Source: an uncultured Oscillospiraceae bacterium
Lineage (GTDB): Bacteria; Bacillota; Clostridia; Oscillospirales; Oscillospiraceae
Length of the DNA stretch: 13,763 nt
NCBI GenBank assembly: GCA_902497145.1
Contig: CABVDR010000068.1
Location: 1 to 13,763, forward strand
Direction: 5' to 3'
Shown: positions 6,372-13,308 of the stretch, one piece after another
Layout: each line of letters begins with the position of its first letter
Numbering within the stretch: position 1 is the stretch's first letter
The notes under the pieces: model-generated
Told to the model about the DNA's origin: nothing
The model's database searches: none
Seen by the model: only the letters and a program-made list of their open reading frames with translations
Position numbers and translations under genes: made by a program

Positions 6372-8085
6372 GGCACTGCGCTTTGTGAAACGGTTAGGCG
6401 TCATCTATCGAGTTTTACTTGAGACTCCGGTCGGTTGCTGGCTCATCGACTGTAACAGCCCCTCTCCCCCGTTCTTTGCAGCTAATCTGGACAGGTATGA
6501 GCGGGTGCCTGCGCCTGATGGCTGGATGGACGACAACCAAACCACTCCGGCGCAAGAAGCCCGCCTGCAGATGATCCAGCCGTTGCTCGATTGCGATGAC
6601 TGCATCTCGGACAAATCCCTGCGCTACAAGATGGCGGCAGATGCGGCCCAGCAGCATCAGACCACAACACGCCGTATCCTGCGTCTGTATTACCGGTATG
6701 TTGCTACAGGACAGGTCACAGCAAAAAGAGAGCCAAGAAAACGAACGCAAAACAACCAAGCGATAGAGCGAGCCATTCGGCGGTATTACTATGGTTCCAA
6801 ACGCTTATCCCTACGGGCTGCCTACGAGATGATGCTGCTTGAGGATTATGTGAGCCATGATGGAGAGATAGACAGTGATGCTCCGACATGGTCTCAGTTT
6901 AGGCACTATTACTACGATAAGGGATACCACAAGGACCCGCAAAAGGTCATTGCACGAGAGGGCCTTACCAAATACCAGAGAGATCATCGACCTGCATGGG
7001 AATCGTCTGCCGGATGGCGGTCACAGCCTGGGAGCTATCAGATGGATGCCACACAGGCGGATATCTATCTGGTGTCCCGACAGGACCGATCTATTGTGGT
7101 AGGTAGGCCGTATATCTACTTGGCGGTAGATACGGCCACCCACCTAATCGCTGGGGTCTATGTTGGGTATAGCTGCGATGAGACTGCTGTGATGGCTTGT
7201 ATCTCCCAGGCCGCATCTGACAAAGTGGAGTATTGTGCCCGCTATGGAATCGAGATCACGCCAGAGCAATGGCCTTCTGTTGGAATGCCGTTGGAGATCA
7301 TCACTGACAAGGGGCGTGAGTTTTTTGGCCCCAGAATGTCGGAACTATGCCGCCGGTATGGGCTGGAAGTACTGACCTTGCCGCCATTTCGGCCGGACTT
7401 CAAAGGCACGGTGGAGAAGTCGATTGACCTGTTACAGCAGAGGTACAAACCGCTATTGCGAGGCAAAGGCGTCATTGAGGATGATGCCCAGGAGCGATGG
7501 GCCACCGACTACCGCATGCAGGCAACCCTGGATCTTGATGATTTTGCACGGGTTGTCATCCACTCAATCTTATATCTCAACAGTGGCAGGCTAATTGAAG
7601 GTAAGACACCAGCGGAAAGATGGCTGGAGCTATCGCCCCGATTGATGGCGGTTGATCCGCAAGAGCTGCACATACAGACACTGCCCCGGGATGTCGCCAA
7701 GCTGACCCGTAAGGGCATCCGGATCAATCGCATGTGGTACGCCCCGGATGATGCAGATGGGTTGACCATTGGAGACAGCTATACGATTGCCTATGATCCA
7801 TCTGACCTGCGCTGCATCCATATCATCCTGGCTGACAAGATTTTCCCGTGCCATGCAGTTGAGATTGGCCAGCCGCTCTCTGTTTGCGAGATCAATACAG
7901 CTCACGAAGTCGCTAAGACACATGCACAGGCGGCTCGACTGCGGGAGACTGCTGTCAGTATCACAGCCATGAAGGCCATCCGATCGATTATTGAGCAGGC
8001 AGACAGCAGACGGGAGCCAATCAGGCAGGTCGACGGGGATAAAATCAATGAAGATAAGCACACAGAAAGGGGGCAACTGACATGA
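6364..8085 (+). CDS. tnsB: TnsB-family DDE transposase
   Basis: Transposase of the Mu/Tn7 TnsB retroviral-integrase superfamily that binds the transposon ends and joins 3' ends to target DNA. The start at 6364 (573 aa) overlaps the tnsA end and has AAGGTGGT upstream; a longer reading from 6337 would overlap tnsA further without need. The N-terminal third is basic with helix-turn-helix-like repeats (TTTRRILRLYYRY) for end binding. The catalytic core has Asp228 in YQMDATQAD, Asp315 in EIITDKGREFF and Glu351 in FKGTVEKSID, a D-D(35)-E layout, all present. A beta-barrel follows (LTRKGIRINRMWYAP), then a charged C-terminal tail with helices that in the family touches TnsC. Its stop overlaps the tnsC start as ATGA. 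Apparently intact. Confidence 0.95.
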   Translation: MTKALRFVKRLGVIYRVLLETPVGCWLIDCNSPSPPFFAANLDRYERVPAPDGWMDDNQTTPAQEARLQMIQPLLDCDDCISDKSLRYKMAADAAQQHQTTTRRILRLYYRYVATGQVTAKREPRKRTQNNQAIERAIRRYYYGSKRLSLRAAYEMMLLEDYVSHDGEIDSDAPTWSQFRHYYYDKGYHKDPQKVIAREGLTKYQRDHRPAWESSAGWRSQPGSYQMDATQADIYLVSRQDRSIVVGRPYIYLAVDTATHLIAGVYVGYSCDETAVMACISQAASDKVEYCARYGIEITPEQWPSVGMPLEIITDKGREFFGPRMSELCRRYGLEVLTLPPFRPDFKGTVEKSIDLLQQRYKPLLRGKGVIEDDAQERWATDYRMQATLDLDDFARVVIHSILYLNSGRLIEGKTPAERWLELSPRLMAVDPQELHIQTLPRDVAKLTRKGIRINRMWYAPDDADGLTIGDSYTIAYDPSDLRCIHIILADKIFPCHAVEIGQPLSVCEINTAHEVAKTHAQAARLRETAVSITAMKAIRSIIEQADSRREPIRQVDGDKINEDKHTERGQLT

Positions 8086-9410
8086 GCAAGTATCCACCCG
8101 GCCATACGGTCGGGGCCATCTATGAGGGCTCATCAGGCAACCCGTATCTGGACGCCATGCCTGACATGCTGCCGCCCGAACAATTTGCCCGGATCATCGC
8201 AAGCTACCCCCCTATCCCACATGACTTAGCAGAAATGTCACCCGAGGAACGACGGGGGCTGCTGCCGTCTCTGGCATCCATCTATGTGCCGATGCCGTAC
8301 CAGTATGCCATCTATGACACGCTATACCGGGCAATCGCCACGACGTACCGTACGGCCGATGTGGTGGAGTCGACCAGGGCAATCAATGCCTACTACTGTG
8401 GCCGAGACACCAACTATGCCACGCAGGCAGACAGCGGGTCCATCTTAGGGATTCCCGGCTGCGGCAAGACAGCCACCGTGCGCCGGTGTTTATCCACGAT
8501 GCCACAGGTGATCGAGCATGTGGAGTACCAGGGGCACCCCTGTTACTGCAAGCAAGTGCTGTGGCTCCATGTGGAGTGTCCTTCCGATTGCTCGGTTAAG
8601 ACTCTTGGATTTGGGATCATGGCCGCACTTAATCGGGCTATTGGATCACATTATCTGGAGTCAACGCAAGGTCTGCGATCTGCCTCAGCATCGGCCATTG
8701 CAGTACAGACAAAAATTCTACTCACAAACCATCATGTGGGGCTATTGGTAGTCGACGAGATTCAGAACGCAGTTCTGACCGCACGAAAAAACCGGCAGGA
8801 GAAGCCGCTGCTCCGATTTTTAGTTGAGCTAACGAATGAGACGATGACCTCAATCTATTTTATCGGCACCCCAGTCGCAGAAGAGCTCTTTGTCTCCCAG
8901 GAACATCTCAAGAGGAGAACAAGAGGTATCCGACTGGCACCATTTCGGCCGGACGGGACATATCTCGATTTTTTGAGCAAGATCTGGCCCTATCAATACA
9001 CCGCACAGTCTGCACCGCTGACTACCTCGATTACCAATAAGCTGTACGATTGCAGCGGCGGTATCCCGGCCTACATCATCAAGATTTTTGCAGAGTCACA
9101 GGCTCAGGCATTGCTCACTGGCCGCAACTGCATCGATGAAAAAGTGATCCAGCGGGCGGTCGAGCTGCTGGCCATCAAGGTGCTGCGGACTTATGCAGCC
9201 GGAATCCATATTTCTGACTTTGAAATTGGGTCAGCCATGCCAGAGCCACCGCAAGAGCAGGAAGAAATACCCCGGCAATACGCAAACAAAAGAGGCCGCA
9301 AGGCAGCACAGCGGGATGATGGAGACCTGCTCGTTGCGTACAACGATGGAGTGGACATTGAGGCACACCTAAAGGAAAGCGGATATCTGGAGGCGGATTA
9401 TCATGGGTAG
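8082..9410 (+). CDS. tnsC: TnsC-family AAA+ ATPase, target selector
   Basis: AAA+ ATPase (442 aa) that forms filaments on DNA and links the target-selection protein TniQ/TnsD to the transposase. Walker A GIPGCGKT is at residues 123-130, Walker B LLVVDEIQNA has Asp225-Glu226, a sensor-1 strand IYFIGTP follows, and an arginine cluster LKRRTRGIR lies after it. The N-terminal 100 residues include YPPIPHDLAEMSPEERRGLL, and the C-terminus beyond about 385 is charged (PPQEQEEIPR, KRGRKAAQRDDGD). It starts inside the tnsB stop (ATGA) with AAAGGGGG about 8 bases upstream, showing translational coupling. TniQ follows after 54 bases. Apparently intact. Confidence 0.95.
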   Translation: MSKYPPGHTVGAIYEGSSGNPYLDAMPDMLPPEQFARIIASYPPIPHDLAEMSPEERRGLLPSLASIYVPMPYQYAIYDTLYRAIATTYRTADVVESTRAINAYYCGRDTNYATQADSGSILGIPGCGKTATVRRCLSTMPQVIEHVEYQGHPCYCKQVLWLHVECPSDCSVKTLGFGIMAALNRAIGSHYLESTQGLRSASASAIAVQTKILLTNHHVGLLVVDEIQNAVLTARKNRQEKPLLRFLVELTNETMTSIYFIGTPVAEELFVSQEHLKRRTRGIRLAPFRPDGTYLDFLSKIWPYQYTAQSAPLTTSITNKLYDCSGGIPAYIIKIFAESQAQALLTGRNCIDEKVIQRAVELLAIKVLRTYAAGIHISDFEIGSAMPEPPQEQEEIPRQYANKRGRKAAQRDDGDLLVAYNDGVDIEAHLKESGYLEADYHG

Positions 9411-9464
9411 CCATAAGACGCACTGGGGCCCTGATGCGCTTGTACATTTGATAGGGTTGCACCG

Positions 9465-10667
9465 ATGCTGACCTATTTTCCGGCCCCTCTCCCCGGTGAG
9501 TGGTGGTACTCCGTCCTCTGCCGCTACCATGTGAGATCCGGGAATTCCAAGCACGCCACTACCATCAACGAGCTGTACGGTGGCCACCCTATGGTGCATG
9601 GACGGCTTATCCCTGGGGGCGACTGCGCAGCAATCATTGCACAGTTACCACCAGGGGTGCTGTCGCTCAATGATGTATTGGCCAATCATACTCTGCTCCC
9701 CTACTATACCCGCTTCTTTGAGGCAAATAAAAAGCGGCAGGTATGGGAGGCATTACGGGCTGGCCGTGGATCAGGCATTACCAGTGTGCGGACGCAGATG
9801 CCAGGCAGTATAGAGGGTCTCAAATATTGTCCTTCCTGTTATATCTTAGATACCAGAAAACATGGAGAGCCATTTTGGCGCAGAGTGCATCAGATCCCTC
9901 TCTTAGGCTACTGCCCGATGCACAAAATCCGACTTGTTACTGTACCCATCAGATTTGCGAGGTTATCTGAGGTGTTTCTCCCACTTGGATCTGTTCAATG
10001 TCAGGAAGTTGAACACGGCGAAAACACCCCGTGGATGGAGCCGCTGACGGATATGCTGACAGCGCTATTATGCGGAGACTATGCCCCAACGGTTGGATAC
10101 AACAATCTGCATACCGCATTGCTCAACGCAGGATATGGGGTGGACAAGATCAGCAAATATCAGACCCTGAGTGTTGTTAAAATCCAGGAGGCGGCAAGGG
10201 CGTATTATGGCAAGCAAATCTATGAGCAGTACTTTGCCAGCTTGTCTGCCACTGTACTATCACGGCTCACTAATTGGCATCTATCCGCGCCAGAGCGGTA
10301 TGCGCTGCTCGCCGTGATGGTTGGCCTGGATGCTGACACTCTATTTGGACCGGCGCTCGATGTCACAGACCCACTGTTGGAGAGGCTCTTGTCCTACAAG
10401 GAGGCAGGTGTGGTATACGGGAAAAGCGATTCGGCTGCAAAGATGGGCATACAGCCCGGACAGCTGGACTCCCTTGCTCGAAAGTACAAGGTACAGCCAT
10501 TTTGGAGGCAAATCCGGCAGGAGCGCAATCGGTGTATCCGGTTGTTACTAACAGACAATGAGTATGATGTTATCTCACAAGCGGCAAAAGAAAACGGCAA
10601 CACACCACTTGCTGTGTTTGCACGTACAGTCATTTTGGATGTTTTGAAAAACAAGGAGGAATTCTGA
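9465..10667 (+). CDS. tniQ: TniQ/TnsD-family target-selection protein with C-terminal RHH-like tail
   Basis: TniQ-family protein (400 aa) expected to bind the target and recruit TnsC. The N-terminus YFPAPLPGEWWYSVLCRYH is the family signature. A zinc site is visible at Cys122-x2-Cys125, His142, Cys150 and His153 (YCPSCY ... VHQIPLLGYCPMH). A helix-turn-helix-like stretch lies around residues 320-350 (SAAKMGIQPGQLDSLARKY). The last 40 residues (about 358-397) have the pattern of a ribbon-helix-helix DNA-binding domain as in MobC-type mobilisation proteins: RLLLTDNEYDVISQAAKENG then LAVFARTVILDVL. This tail is not a normal TniQ part as far as I know. It is the fourth gene of the tns operon; its stop overlaps the start of the next gene (TGATG). 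The start has only a weak ribosome binding site. Confidence 0.9.
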   Translation: MLTYFPAPLPGEWWYSVLCRYHVRSGNSKHATTINELYGGHPMVHGRLIPGGDCAAIIAQLPPGVLSLNDVLANHTLLPYYTRFFEANKKRQVWEALRAGRGSGITSVRTQMPGSIEGLKYCPSCYILDTRKHGEPFWRRVHQIPLLGYCPMHKIRLVTVPIRFARLSEVFLPLGSVQCQEVEHGENTPWMEPLTDMLTALLCGDYAPTVGYNNLHTALLNAGYGVDKISKYQTLSVVKIQEAARAYYGKQIYEQYFASLSATVLSRLTNWHLSAPERYALLAVMVGLDADTLFGPALDVTDPLLERLLSYKEAGVVYGKSDSAAKMGIQPGQLDSLARKYKVQPFWRQIRQERNRCIRLLLTDNEYDVISQAAKENGNTPLAVFARTVILDVLKNKEEF

Positions 10668-10966
10668 TGAATAGCTACCGAAAAATTCTAAAGGAAGTGC
10701 TGGCCCAAGAAGGTGAAGATCGTGAGCGCAAGGTCGAGTACCTGATGCCCAGGCTGTGCGGGTTGGTCGATGATGCCCCGTATATCTACGCACTGGACAA
10801 CGGCGTAGCTGCATTGACGGCACTCTACATCCTGTGTACCAGTCACAATATCAATACCGTTAATCATTACCAGGAGATTAAAAACCGCTTGGTACATCTG
10901 ATCGATGACCTGCAGGACAACATGTTGGATCAATTCCCTCCTCAAAACCCGATGGGAGAGGACTAA
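10667..10966 (+). CDS. Small accessory protein A, paralogue of the next gene, 99 aa
   Basis: Not recognised. Soluble, helical and acidic; no membrane segment or known motif. It opens with NSYRKILKEV and shares a common layout with the protein encoded at 10969-11322: YRKIL, then LC with DD/DE and P, then L-D-N/D-G-A-A with Y-LC, then TV-Y-E and L-D-D-M-P at the end. Its start overlaps the tniQ stop and it is separated from its paralogue by only 2 bases, so it is translated with the tns operon. Position suggests a transposition accessory or a protein guarding the element, but nothing in the sequence shows which. Confidence 0.8.
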   Translation: MNSYRKILKEVLAQEGEDRERKVEYLMPRLCGLVDDAPYIYALDNGVAALTALYILCTSHNINTVNHYQEIKNRLVHLIDDLQDNMLDQFPPQNPMGED

Positions 10967-10968
10967 TC

Positions 10969-11322
10969 ATGGACAAGTATCGTAAAATTTTGCAGGAAGT
11001 CAGAGGAAAACAGCAGAAAAAAGGCCAGGAAAAACAGGCAAGGGACATTGCTGAGACTATGTGCTTATCCATTGATGAGAGCCCGCACATGATTGCTATG
11101 GAGGATGGGGCAGCAGCAGTTGCAGCTATGTATACCCTGTGCGTAGATGATGGCCTCGACACTGTCATGGAGTATCTGGAGCTCAGAGAGCACCTTGATG
11201 GGCTCTTGGGTGACATGTACGACAAGATGCGAGAGATATACCCAGTACCCGTCCAAAGGGAGTCAGAGGACAAGTTCACGCCGCGCATTGGCGCCGATAT
11301 GGGCCAGGAGGATTGCCCATGA
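10969..11322 (+). CDS. Small accessory protein B, paralogue of the previous gene, 117 aa
   Basis: Not recognised. It matches its upstream neighbour along most of its length: DKYRKILQEV, then MCLSIDESPHMIAMEDGAAA, YTLCVDDGLDTVMEYLE and LLGDMYDKM followed by P. It has a longer Lys/Gln-rich insert after residue 12 (KQQKKGQEKQ) and a longer C-terminal tail ending in DCP. GGGAGAGG precedes the ATG. The pair has probably arisen by tandem duplication within the element and then diverged well over half of positions. The stop overlaps the start of the next gene as ATGA. Confidence 0.8.
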   Translation: MDKYRKILQEVRGKQQKKGQEKQARDIAETMCLSIDESPHMIAMEDGAAAVAAMYTLCVDDGLDTVMEYLELREHLDGLLGDMYDKMREIYPVPVQRESEDKFTPRIGADMGQEDCP

Positions 11323-11603
11323 TATGGATGGATAGTTACGCCAGGATCCACGCGCTCACCCTCAGTTGGGTTGCCTGCGATGACGACTTGACCGATTGGA
11401 CAGATGAGGTCCTATGGCCTTTGGTATCCCATGCTGATTTGGAAACCATGCTGTGGGCTATGTCTGCGTTTGTTGTGATCACCTCCACGCATCCCCCTGC
11501 TGGTGTTACCCCTGGTACCTACCGGCTGGCATGTAGGATCATTGGAGACAAAATTGAGCAAGTAATCAAGGCAAAGCTCAAAGCGGCAGAGAGCTGTCCG
11601 TAA
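11319..11603 (+). CDS. Small accessory protein C, 94 aa
   Basis: Not recognised. The start at 11319 is fixed by AGGAGG seven bases upstream and by the ATGA overlap with the previous gene; a TTG two codons earlier is less likely. The protein is rich in Trp and acidic residues in its first half (CDDDLTDWTDEVLWPLV) and has a hydrophobic helix (TMLWAMSAFVVITSTH) followed by an amphipathic one (YRLACRIIGDKIEQVI). The hydrophobic helix plus following helix resemble the same region of the two upstream paralogues (AALTALYILCTSH and YQEIKNRLVHLI), so it may be a distant third member. Last gene before a hairpin and the resolvase. Confidence 0.7.
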   Translation: MIWMDSYARIHALTLSWVACDDDLTDWTDEVLWPLVSHADLETMLWAMSAFVVITSTHPPAGVTPGTYRLACRIIGDKIEQVIKAKLKAAESCP

Positions 11604-11626
11604 AACAACTGTTTGCCGTTACACAC

Positions 11627-11652
11627 GGGAGGCCCCGATTTTGGGGCCTCCC
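11627..11652. terminator. 10-bp perfect dyad before the resolvase (terminator-like or resolvase site)
   Basis: GGGAGGCCCC (11627-11636), GATTTT, GGGGCCTCCC (11643-11652). It closes the run of tns and accessory genes, but no T-run follows (AGAGGGG, the resolvase ribosome binding site, comes next), so termination is uncertain. Its 26-bp length with an AT-rich centre is also the size of a serine-resolvase crossover dyad. Confidence 0.55.
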
Positions 11653-11667
11653 AGAGGGGATAAAACA

Positions 11668-12330
11668 GTGAAAAATGCAACGAAAAAACAAGAGGGGATT
11701 ATCGTTACAGATAACGCCGGTACTGTACACGGCTACGCACGGTGCTCGACCAATGAGACCCGCCAGGATATCGACCGGCAGGTGAGGGAACTCAAGGCAG
11801 CCGGGGCAACCAGGATATGAATGGAGTACGAGCATGGGGATGCGCCGACCAAGGAGCAGCAAGATATGATGTGGGATACAGTCCGCTCAGGAGACACGGT
11901 GATAATCACAGAGCCATCCAGATTGTCCCGCTCGGTACAGCAATTTTGTGAGATCGTGGATGTTATCAAGTCCAAGTGCATCAGGCTACAAATATTAGGC
12001 AGTATCACCATCGACTGTAGGACAGCTGAGCCGGACCCGATGACTGTGGCATTTTTGCAGCTGATTGCTGTGTTTTCCGAGTTGGAGCTTTCTATGATCC
12101 GGTCCAGGGTGAGGTCTGGTGTAGCCAATGCCAAAGCTAAAGGTAAGCAGTTGGGCCGCCCGCCCATCACTGCCGAGCGCATCCCAGACAGTTTTTATCG
12201 CTACTTTGTCAAATTACAAGCTGGAGAAATCAATGTGACAGAACTGGCCAGGTTGGCACAGGTAAGTCGCCCCACAGTCTACCGATACCTGTCAGCCATT
12301 CGCGCCAACAATCTAAGAAAGGAACGGTAA
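11668..12330 (+). pseudogene. Serine resolvase interrupted by one in-frame TGA
   Basis: Serine recombinase of the resolvase/invertase family, which resolves cointegrates by a phosphoserine link. Read from GTG 11668 (GAGGGG upstream) it would be 220 codons. HGYARCST carries the nucleophile Ser27; ETRQDIDRQVRELKAAGATRI follows. Codon 51 (11818-11820) is TGA, and the same frame continues at once with ATG 11821: EYEHGDAPT, the VIITEPSRLSRS core, a helix with FSELELSMIRSRVRSG (the E-helix), KGKQLGRPP and a C-terminal HTH (NVTELARLAQVSRPTVYRYL). No frame shift is seen; only one base need change. The part from 11821 alone (169 aa) lacks the active serine. It may be a recent inactivation, a read-through gene, or a sequencing error. 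Confidence 0.85.
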
Positions 12331-12335
12331 CTGAA

Positions 12336-12659
12336 ATGACTGAGTGCTATCGTTATGCTTTAGACACCTACGAGCAGATGACAGATGCCGAAAAAGCGAA
12401 AATCTCGCTGGAGTTGCTGTACAATGCTATCTGTTATTTTCACGGAGACGCCTTGGAAATCGTCCAAAAACTGCTCCAGATGGATCAGATGACTCTCAAT
12501 CAATTTGCAGACTCGTTAGCTGCAACGAGACAGCATGTCAGACAAATGCATCAGGCCGCGCTGGCTGCAATGCCTTCCCTGCGCCAGTCTGCATTTGCAT
12601 CAGGGGATGTCGAAGATATTCTGTTTTTCCGGATCGCCAATGGTTTACCGATCGAATAA
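12336..12659 (+). CDS. Small protein with sigma-70 region-4-like helix-turn-helix, 107 aa
   Basis: Not recognised as a whole. Residues 52-76 (MTLNQFADSLAATRQHVRQ followed by MHQAAL) match the pattern of sigma-70 region 4.2 (TLEE-A--L-VTRERVRQIE-KAL), suggesting specific DNA binding or contact with RNA polymerase. Residues 1-50 are helical (ISLELLYNAICYF) and the tail is short and partly hydrophobic (DILFFRIANGLP). It lacks sigma region 2, so it is not a complete sigma factor. It starts 5 bases after the resolvase stop, with GGAACGG upstream, and is probably co-transcribed with it. A regulator of the element is the simplest guess; this is inference. Confidence 0.7.
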   Translation: MTECYRYALDTYEQMTDAEKAKISLELLYNAICYFHGDALEIVQKLLQMDQMTLNQFADSLAATRQHVRQMHQAALAAMPSLRQSAFASGDVEDILFFRIANGLPIE

Positions 12660-12731
12660 GATCAGGAAATCAATAAAGACCAGAGATACATGACCTAAAT
12701 CTGAGGATTTACTAAACGGAGGAGGATTATT

Positions 12732-13046
12732 ATGAGCACAGGATGCAAAACCAATAATATCGATGTAGATGAAATCCTTGAAGAGATCGAAAATGCCGGC
12801 TTGGATACCCCGAAGAGCAAATGCTGTATTTGTGGCAAAGATAAACCGGCCCATGCTGTATATACCTTGCCTGAGGTCTGGCGCCATGCGAGACGGATGG
12901 CCTTGTACATGTTGGGTAAGGCCCCCAAGCCTACGCCAGTAGATGAGCAGGCGCTGGTGCGTAAATATGGGTATACGATCCATGATGTGTTTTGCTGCGA
13001 CTGTTGGTTAGATCTCATCTTGGACGGCCGTAAAACGGACGGCTAA
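12732..13046 (+). CDS. Small protein with two CxxC knuckles, 104 aa
   Basis: Not recognised. GGAGGAGG stands 7 bases before the ATG, the best ribosome binding site in the element. The protein has an acidic N-terminus (DVDEILEEIENAG), then CCICGKDKPAH with Cys31/32 and Cys34 and His41, a basic helix (VWRHARRMALYML), and FCCDCW with Cys88/89 and Cys91. The two CxxC pairs are 54 residues apart, consistent with one zinc ribbon or rubredoxin-like knuckle. Role unknown; a DNA- or RNA-binding zinc protein is possible. It is the last protein gene I can support; an 80-nt gap separates it from the gene upstream and a structured non-coding stretch follows it. Confidence 0.75.
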   Translation: MSTGCKTNNIDVDEILEEIENAGLDTPKSKCCICGKDKPAHAVYTLPEVWRHARRMALYMLGKAPKPTPVDEQALVRKYGYTIHDVFCCDCWLDLILDGRKTDG

Positions 13047-13097
13047 TCTTATATACAGCAAAAATTAAATTCAACTTGGCCGACAAATCCTGCCTCT

Positions 13098-13264
13098 GCC
13101 CACAATATCCCGATGCTGAGTACAAAGGATATCTGATAGCTTGTATCATCCAGCAACGGGCAGTTTCATGTAGCATACGGGTTGTATGAAACCAGATGGA
13201 CCGTGGGCTTACCTTTGTATGTAAGAGAAAACACAGTGCACTGCTGATTCCATCGCAAGGTAAG
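13098..13264 (+). ncRNA. Candidate structured RNA: three-way junction plus a further stem
   Basis: Nested stems seen directly: P1 GCCCAC (13098-13103) with GTGGGC (13203-13208); inside it P2, CCCG-A-TGCTG-AG-TACAA (13109-13125) pairing with TTGTA-TCATC-CAGCA-A-CGGG (13141-13160); and P3, GTTTCATGTAGC (13163-13174) with GTTGTATGAAAC (13181-13192), 12 bp with three G-U pairs and a 6-nt loop. Then P4, TTACCTT (13209-13215) with AAGGTAA (13257-13263), enclosing the palindrome CAGTGCACTG. The G-U pairs in P3 would be A-C clashes on the other strand, favouring a plus-strand transcript. I do not recognise the class. No promoter is clear. It may be the 3' UTR of the 12732-13046 gene or an independent RNA. 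Confidence 0.5.
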
Positions 13265-13266
13265 AA

Positions 13267-13308
13267 ATGGTAATCGGGCTCACCATTCGAGGTGAGCCCG
13301 ATTACCAT
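13267..13308 (+). terminator. 18-bp perfect hairpin closing the structured region
   Basis: Arms 13267-13284 and 13291-13308 are exact reverse complements (core GGTAATCGGGCTCACC) with a 6-base ATTCGA loop. Downstream is ATATTGTTGTGTCT, T-rich but not a clean T-run. Best read as a factor-assisted or imperfect intrinsic terminator of the candidate RNA or of the operon starting at 12732. Confidence 0.65.

Noticed and set aside
11821..12330. Complete small recombinase starting at ATG 11821
   Set aside because: It lacks the catalytic serine and N-terminal strand, which are present in the same frame just upstream; it is the larger piece of a broken gene.
13015..13308. 97-codon minus-strand frame in the structured region
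   Set aside because: It covers the hairpins exactly, has no ribosome binding site, overlaps the plus-strand zinc-knuckle gene and no protein-like pattern is seen.
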